Positions 29,392-64,000 of a DNA stretch of 64,000 nucleotides are shown here, in pieces (position 1 is the first letter of the stretch; every line of letters starts with the position of its first letter). This DNA is from Heloderma charlesbogerti (Eukaryota; Chordata; Lepidosauria; Squamata; Helodermatidae), in NCBI GenBank assembly GCA_026122225.1, contig JANEZZ010001956.1:2172501-2236500 (forward strand), written 5' to 3'. Made by a program: the position numbers and the translations under genes. Below the pieces are notes generated by a model. It saw only the letters and a program-made list of their open reading frames with translations, was not told the origin of the DNA and ran no database searches.

Positions 29392-29549
29392 GCACCTGGT
29401 GCCCTCTGGATGTGTTCAACTGCAACTCCCATCAGCCAGAACCAGCATGGCCAGAGGTTGGAGGTGATGGGAGCTGCCATGCTGGCTGGGGGATTTGGGG
29501 AGTTGTAGTCCAACACATCTGGAGAGCACCAGGTTGGGGAAGGCTGTAC
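29392..29549. repeat. Family B palindromic repeat
   Basis: GCACCTGGTGCCCTCTGGAT at the left and CATCTGGAGAGCACCAGGTT at the right pair around AACTCCCATCAGCC / GGGAGCTGCC words. Confidence 0.82.
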
Positions 29550-29562
29550 TATAATATAGAAC

Positions 29563-29635
29563 CACTTACCCAGGAGTAAGGACCATTGAACTCAACAGGA
29601 CTTATTTCTGAGTAGACACATCTAGGATTGCACTG
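29563..29635. repeat. Family A hairpin repeat
   Basis: ACTTACCCAGGAGTAAGGAC, CTCAACAGGACTTATTTCTG and TAGGATTGCA; directly follows a family B unit. Confidence 0.72.
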
Positions 29636-29756
29636 GAGACCTGTTAGGCCATGGGTGGGAAACTTCTTTCAGCCTGACAGCCAAATTCAGTTTTGGAAAA
29701 GCAGGGGGCAGGGCGTATTTCAAAGGTGGGTGGGGCCAAATGGGAAAGGGGTGGGT

Positions 29757-30290
29757 ACGGTTACAATAGCTGGCATTGTTTAGCTTAGAGAAAAGGTGAG
29801 TGGGGGGTTACTAGCGGTGTACAAAATTATGCATGGTGTGGAGAAAGTGGATAGGGAGAGATTTTTCTCCCTCTCTCATACTACTAGAACCCAATGGGGT
29901 CATCCCATGGAGCTGATTGCAGGGAGATTCAGGAAAGATAAAGGGAAGGACTTCTTCCCACAGGCCAGAGTTAAGCTATGGAATTCACACCCACCAGACA
30001 TAGTGATGGCCACCAATTCGGATGGCTTTAAAGGGGGGTTAGACAAATTCCTGGAGCAAAAGGTTCTCAGTGGCTACTAGTCCTCATGGCTATATGCTAT
30101 CTCCAGTCTCAGAGGCAGTGTGCCTATGTGCACAGTTGCTGGGGGACCTGGGCGGAAGGGCGCTGTTGCACTCCTGTCCTGCTTGTGGGTTTCCCGTGGG
30201 CAGCTGCTTGGCCTCTCTGTGAACAGAATGCTGGACGCGATGGGCCCTGGGCCTGGTCCAGCAGGGCTCTTCTTATGTTCGTATCAGTGG
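29757..30290 (+). repeat. Family F interspersed repeat with coding-like frame
   Basis: Runs from TGGCATTGTTTAGCTTAGAG to CAGCAGGGCTCTTCTTATGT. An open frame at 29796-30080 (94 codons) reads LLAVYKIMHGVEKVDRERFF, then DGFKGGLDKFLEQK before its stop, and is recognisable, more degraded, in the copy at 44826-45392. This resembles the C-terminal tail of a retroelement protein; the parent element is not identified. Confidence 0.72.
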
Positions 30291-30292
30291 AA

Positions 30293-30492
30293 GGTGGTGG
30301 CCGTGATTCCGGTGGGGCCGTGCATCCATTCTGGGTTTCAGTCAGAGCCAGCCAGCACTCTACAGGAGCTATCCGCGGTGCTGACCCCTATCCCCCAAAT
30401 AGCTTCAGCACCGTGAATAGCGCCTTCCGAGTGCTGGCTGGAACCCTGAGTGGGTCCATAGCCCCACCGAAACTGGAGTCACCACCCTCCCT
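30293..30492. repeat. Family D hairpin element, copy 2
   Basis: GTGATTCCGGTGGGGCCGTG, then TTTCAGTCAGAGCCAGCCAG, mirrored by GTGCTGGCTGGAACCCTGAG and ATAGCCCCACCGAAACTG. It ends at the edge of the TM6SF1 CpG island. Confidence 0.75.
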
Positions 30493-30934
30493 TGGTTCCT
30501 ACGGTCTTGAGAGGGTGGGGCCACTGGGGGAACCCCGGGGGGGTACTGCCCCCCCCGCAGGGCCGGCTACGCCACCGCCCGGAGCCGGCGGCCCCCCACC
30601 CCCGCGCGAGGCGAAACCCCTCGAAACAAAGCCAGCCTGCCGGAGCGAGCCGCGGGCGCGCCGTCACGTCCCTCGCCCAGCCCGGCAGGCCCGGACCGCG
30701 GCGGGAGGCGGCGCGTCACGCCGAGCCGAGGCGAGCCGGGGGCGCTCGCCCGAGCAGCAGTCGGCGGCGGGGCGGGGGCGGGCTCGGGCTCGGGCGGGCG
30801 GGCGCGGCGCGGATGGGCCGCCCGAGGGGGGAGCCGTGAAGGGCGGGCGCGGCGCGGCGCGGCGCGGAGGCGAGGCGGGGCGCGCTGGGCAGGGCGCCGG
30901 ACGCCGCGGGGACGCGGGCCAGCCCGCCGCCGGG

Positions 30935-61382
<30,448 letters not shown>

Positions 61383-61520
61383 AGAGAGCCCTGCTGGATC
61401 TGACCAAAGGCCTATCGAGTCCAGCATTCTGTGCCAATAACAGATGCTTCTGGGAAATCCACAAGCAGAGCATAAAGACAATAGCTCTCTCCTCTTGTTT
61501 GATCCCGGCATTTGTTATTC
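61383..61520 (-). repeat. Family F repeat 3' end, inverted
   Basis: GAGCCCTGCTGGATCTGACC, then ATCGAGTCCAGCATTCTGTG and GCTTCTGGGAAATCCACAAG. Confidence 0.7.
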
Positions 61521-62094
61521 TAGGTGCATGTGTGTTAGAAGGTAGGGGAGTCTGAATCGCTGGCAGTCGTGTAAACTGTTTGTTTGCTTCCCATCCAAGT
61601 ACCTCCCAAGGAACACAGTTGATGGTTGTGGTTGCTTGGCCACAGTAAAACAAGCCCAAGTTGGTCTCAAGCACTTCCTTTCTCTGTACTGATTCCTTAT
61701 ACTGATTCTGGAGTGTGCATCTTTCTGCTTCAGAAAGACCCAGAACAGCCACAGTTGAGAGCATTCTAGGGTCCCAATGAGCACAGGGCTCAGTGGGGCA
61801 GCTGAGGCACCCCTCGCACTAGCAGTCATGGTGGTCTGATGCCCAAGCTGCTGATGAAGAGGAATGCTAACCCATCTCTCCCCAGCCCCCTCGCATCTCC
61901 TTGCTAGTGTTTAGAGGAAGACAGCTCCGATGTGATGTCATCATGCATGGTCAGAGTTTCTCCACCCACACTCCATTTCATTGGCTGCTGCTTGATGGGA
62001 GTGCGCAAATCTGAATGCAATGATGTCACATCCAGTGTTGTCGCAAACATGCCGTTACTGGGGAGATGGGTGTGTGTGTGCACAGCTGTTTTTA
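61521..62094. other. TM6SF1 intron 9, nothing recognised
   Basis: The phrase CAAGCCCAAGTTGGTCTCAA...CACTTCCTTTC at 61650-61682 echoes CAAGCACAAGTTGGTCTCAA near 60910, a short local duplication. No gene. Confidence 0.4.
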
Positions 62095-62560
62095 TTTATT
62101 ATTACTGGAATATTATTTACATCCCATCTTTTGAAGATTAATTCCCCCTCCCCCCCACCAAGGTGGGTTACAAAAGGGAATAACAAGAAAGCAATAATTG
62201 AAATCAAACACTATCAAGCGTTTTAACACACATTAGCATAAAAACATTTTTAAAAGCCAGGACAAAAACCAAACCAGTTATAAACCACTGTGTGGAACAA
62301 AAAGGGTTTTCAAAGTTCATCTAAAAATAGGAAGCTTGGCAGGTTCTCTTGGACAGGGAATTCCACAGTTGCGGAGCCACCACTGAGAAAGCCCTGCCCC
62401 TGGTCCCGTTCAATCTCATCTTTGCTAATAACGGGCCAGCATGTAGAGCTTCTGATGCTGATCTTAAGGCTGGTGTGGGTTCATATGGGTCCAAGTAGTT
62501 CTTTAGATAACCTGCTTTAGAGCCACATGTCCTTGCCAGCAGACACACATTTCTCCTGAC
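62095..62560 (-). mobile_element. LINE 3' end, inverted
   Basis: Minus strand 62548-62321 includes NGTRGRAFSVVAPQLWNSLS, an L2/CR1 tail motif, followed by a UTR-like end with ACCCACCTTGGTGGGG and (AATA)n at 62092-62110. Confidence 0.7.
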
Positions 62561-64000
62561 ATGTAGACCTCGGGCTATCTTTGTAGCCCCACCGTCCTCC
62601 TCTGACCTCTATCCCTCTGACTTCACGAGACAAAGGACAACATTTGGCAACCCCCCAGTAAACGGAATAAGCCCATCCTATACTTAGTTGTTCTGGTGAG
62701 TGTGATACTCATATCCCTCCTTCCCTCCTGCAGACAAAAGTTTGAGATCATAACATTTGGGCATGAGATCGTTAAAACGCAGATGAACTGTCACTTGAAA
62801 TAGAGGATAACAGATGGGAGACAAAAAAGACATGGCACAATCCTGAGTGCTCCACTATTGCTTCTATCTTTAAATGTTTGTTTATGCTAAAAATATTCTT
62901 TGGCTCAGCAATCTCTTCTCTGTGCATAACCCTAGATGTAAATGTACTCTGCACTCCAGAACAGTCCCAGGAGAGTGTGCACAAAAGCCCCCAGCTCTGC
63001 CCCCAGCTTATATAAAGACAGGGGAGTAAAAATCTGCAACCCTGCCCTTAGAGAAGGCAAATAATTCCCCCTTTTATTTTTCATCTTAACATTTAAAACA
63101 CAGCAAGCCAAACCCTGAGTACTCTAGAGACTCATTATACAGCATTGTGCCAAGGCTGTATAAGCAGGAAGCCTGTTGGTCGTAATTGTGCGTCAGGAAG
63201 ACACTCTCAGAACAATGGACCATCTCCAACATTCTGGTTCTCCGAACATCAGGATGGAATGTTGCAAGTATCTGTTCTGCTTAGACCTTGATCATGGCCG
63301 CAGTTTAAACAAACATCAAGATAACCAAGGTTCTCAGTGAAAAAAAGCCAAATCCGGTGGTCTTAACTAAGGATATTTGCATATAAGCTATATGTTTGTG
63401 CATTGTTCTGGTTTTGCTAGCCCTGGAGGTGGGTAGGAAACTATGGAAAATGCTGCCCCCTACCCCCGCACACACAAACTGTCACTAGAAGTGGCCAGGC
63501 TCTTTCATTTTTTCACCAGGCGTGATTTTCAAGCCTATCTTCCTAGCCTTGAGGGCTAGAAACTGGTTCATTACAAATGGAAATTTGGGGTTCTGAGGAT
63601 CCTAAATACTTCATCCTGTGCCAGGTTCTGGGACTGGGTAATGAGATTACAAAGGTGCAGTGTAAATATGCACCACCCTGTTCTTTGACTGATTAATTTT
63701 ACCATGTCTCAGTACTTTATTGTAAGTCTTGAGTCTGCCTTACTCAAGACAGCGAAACTGAAGATGCCCCAACAACATTCACGTAGGAGAGTTGAACTCT
63801 GTTGACATAGATGAATGGTTGTCAGCATATGATGCACATTTCTTTGGGTTGCTAAAATTAGTGTGGCAACAGTCTTCAGTACCTTTGTTTTTTTTCCTTT
63901 AAACAATGCAAGGGTAGTACATGCCATTGTCTTTACATTTTTACAAGCATTCCAGTACAAATTTCGACATAACAGTTAAATCACAATGAGGGTGCAATCC
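62561..64000. other. TM6SF1 intron 9 to window edge
   Basis: No exon or repeat recognised except GGGTGCAATCC at 63990-64000, which looks like the first bases of a family A hairpin cut by the edge. Confidence 0.4.

Overview
The window is nuclear DNA of an amniote, almost certainly a squamate reptile (lizard or snake). It has short vertebrate exons with canonical GT/AG splice sites, two CpG-island promoters, and a dense repeat mix of BovB/RTE, L2, CR1 and L1-type LINEs, tRNA-derived SINEs and many short palindromic DNA elements. Species cannot be read from the sequence.

Two protein-coding genes account for the conserved exons. BTBD1 (BTB-BACK-PHR Cullin-3 adaptor) lies on the minus strand; exons 1 to 7 run from 19215 down to 1797, giving 432 in-frame codons. 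TM6SF1 (multi-pass membrane protein with EXPERA domains) lies on the plus strand; exons 1 to 9 run from 30935 to 59175, giving 307 in-frame codons. The last exon of each gene was not found and presumably lies beyond the window edges. The head-to-head order BTBD1(-)/TM6SF1(+) is the same as on human chromosome 15q25. All splice phases agree at every junction. Each first exon sits in a CpG island (about 18480-19420 and 30540-31300).

Layout: 1-1796, BTBD1 intron 7 with a BovB reverse transcriptase and an L2/CR1 fragment; 1944-18808, BTBD1 introns with a LINE fragment (2510-3224), palindromic elements (7031-7372, 9172-10887, 10893-11267) and an ORF1-only L1-like retrocopy (15400-17069); 19216-30934, intergenic DNA with a nested repeat pile-up, a degenerate tandem array, a near-intact L2 (23325-26033) and an 877-bp foldback element (27752-28628); 31027-64000, TM6SF1 introns with a 77-bp minisatellite next to the promoter, SINEs, hairpin repeats and several terminal-inverted-repeat elements.

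The most unusual component is a family of foldback elements with TAGGGATG termini and, at the best copy, a perfect 8-bp target duplication (hAT-like). Five copies are visible. The one at 9172-10887 carries a second member of the same family (9918-10805) inside it, and both are built from many smaller hairpins, so the locus is a palindrome made of palindromes. No CRISPR, operon or bacterial-type feature is present.
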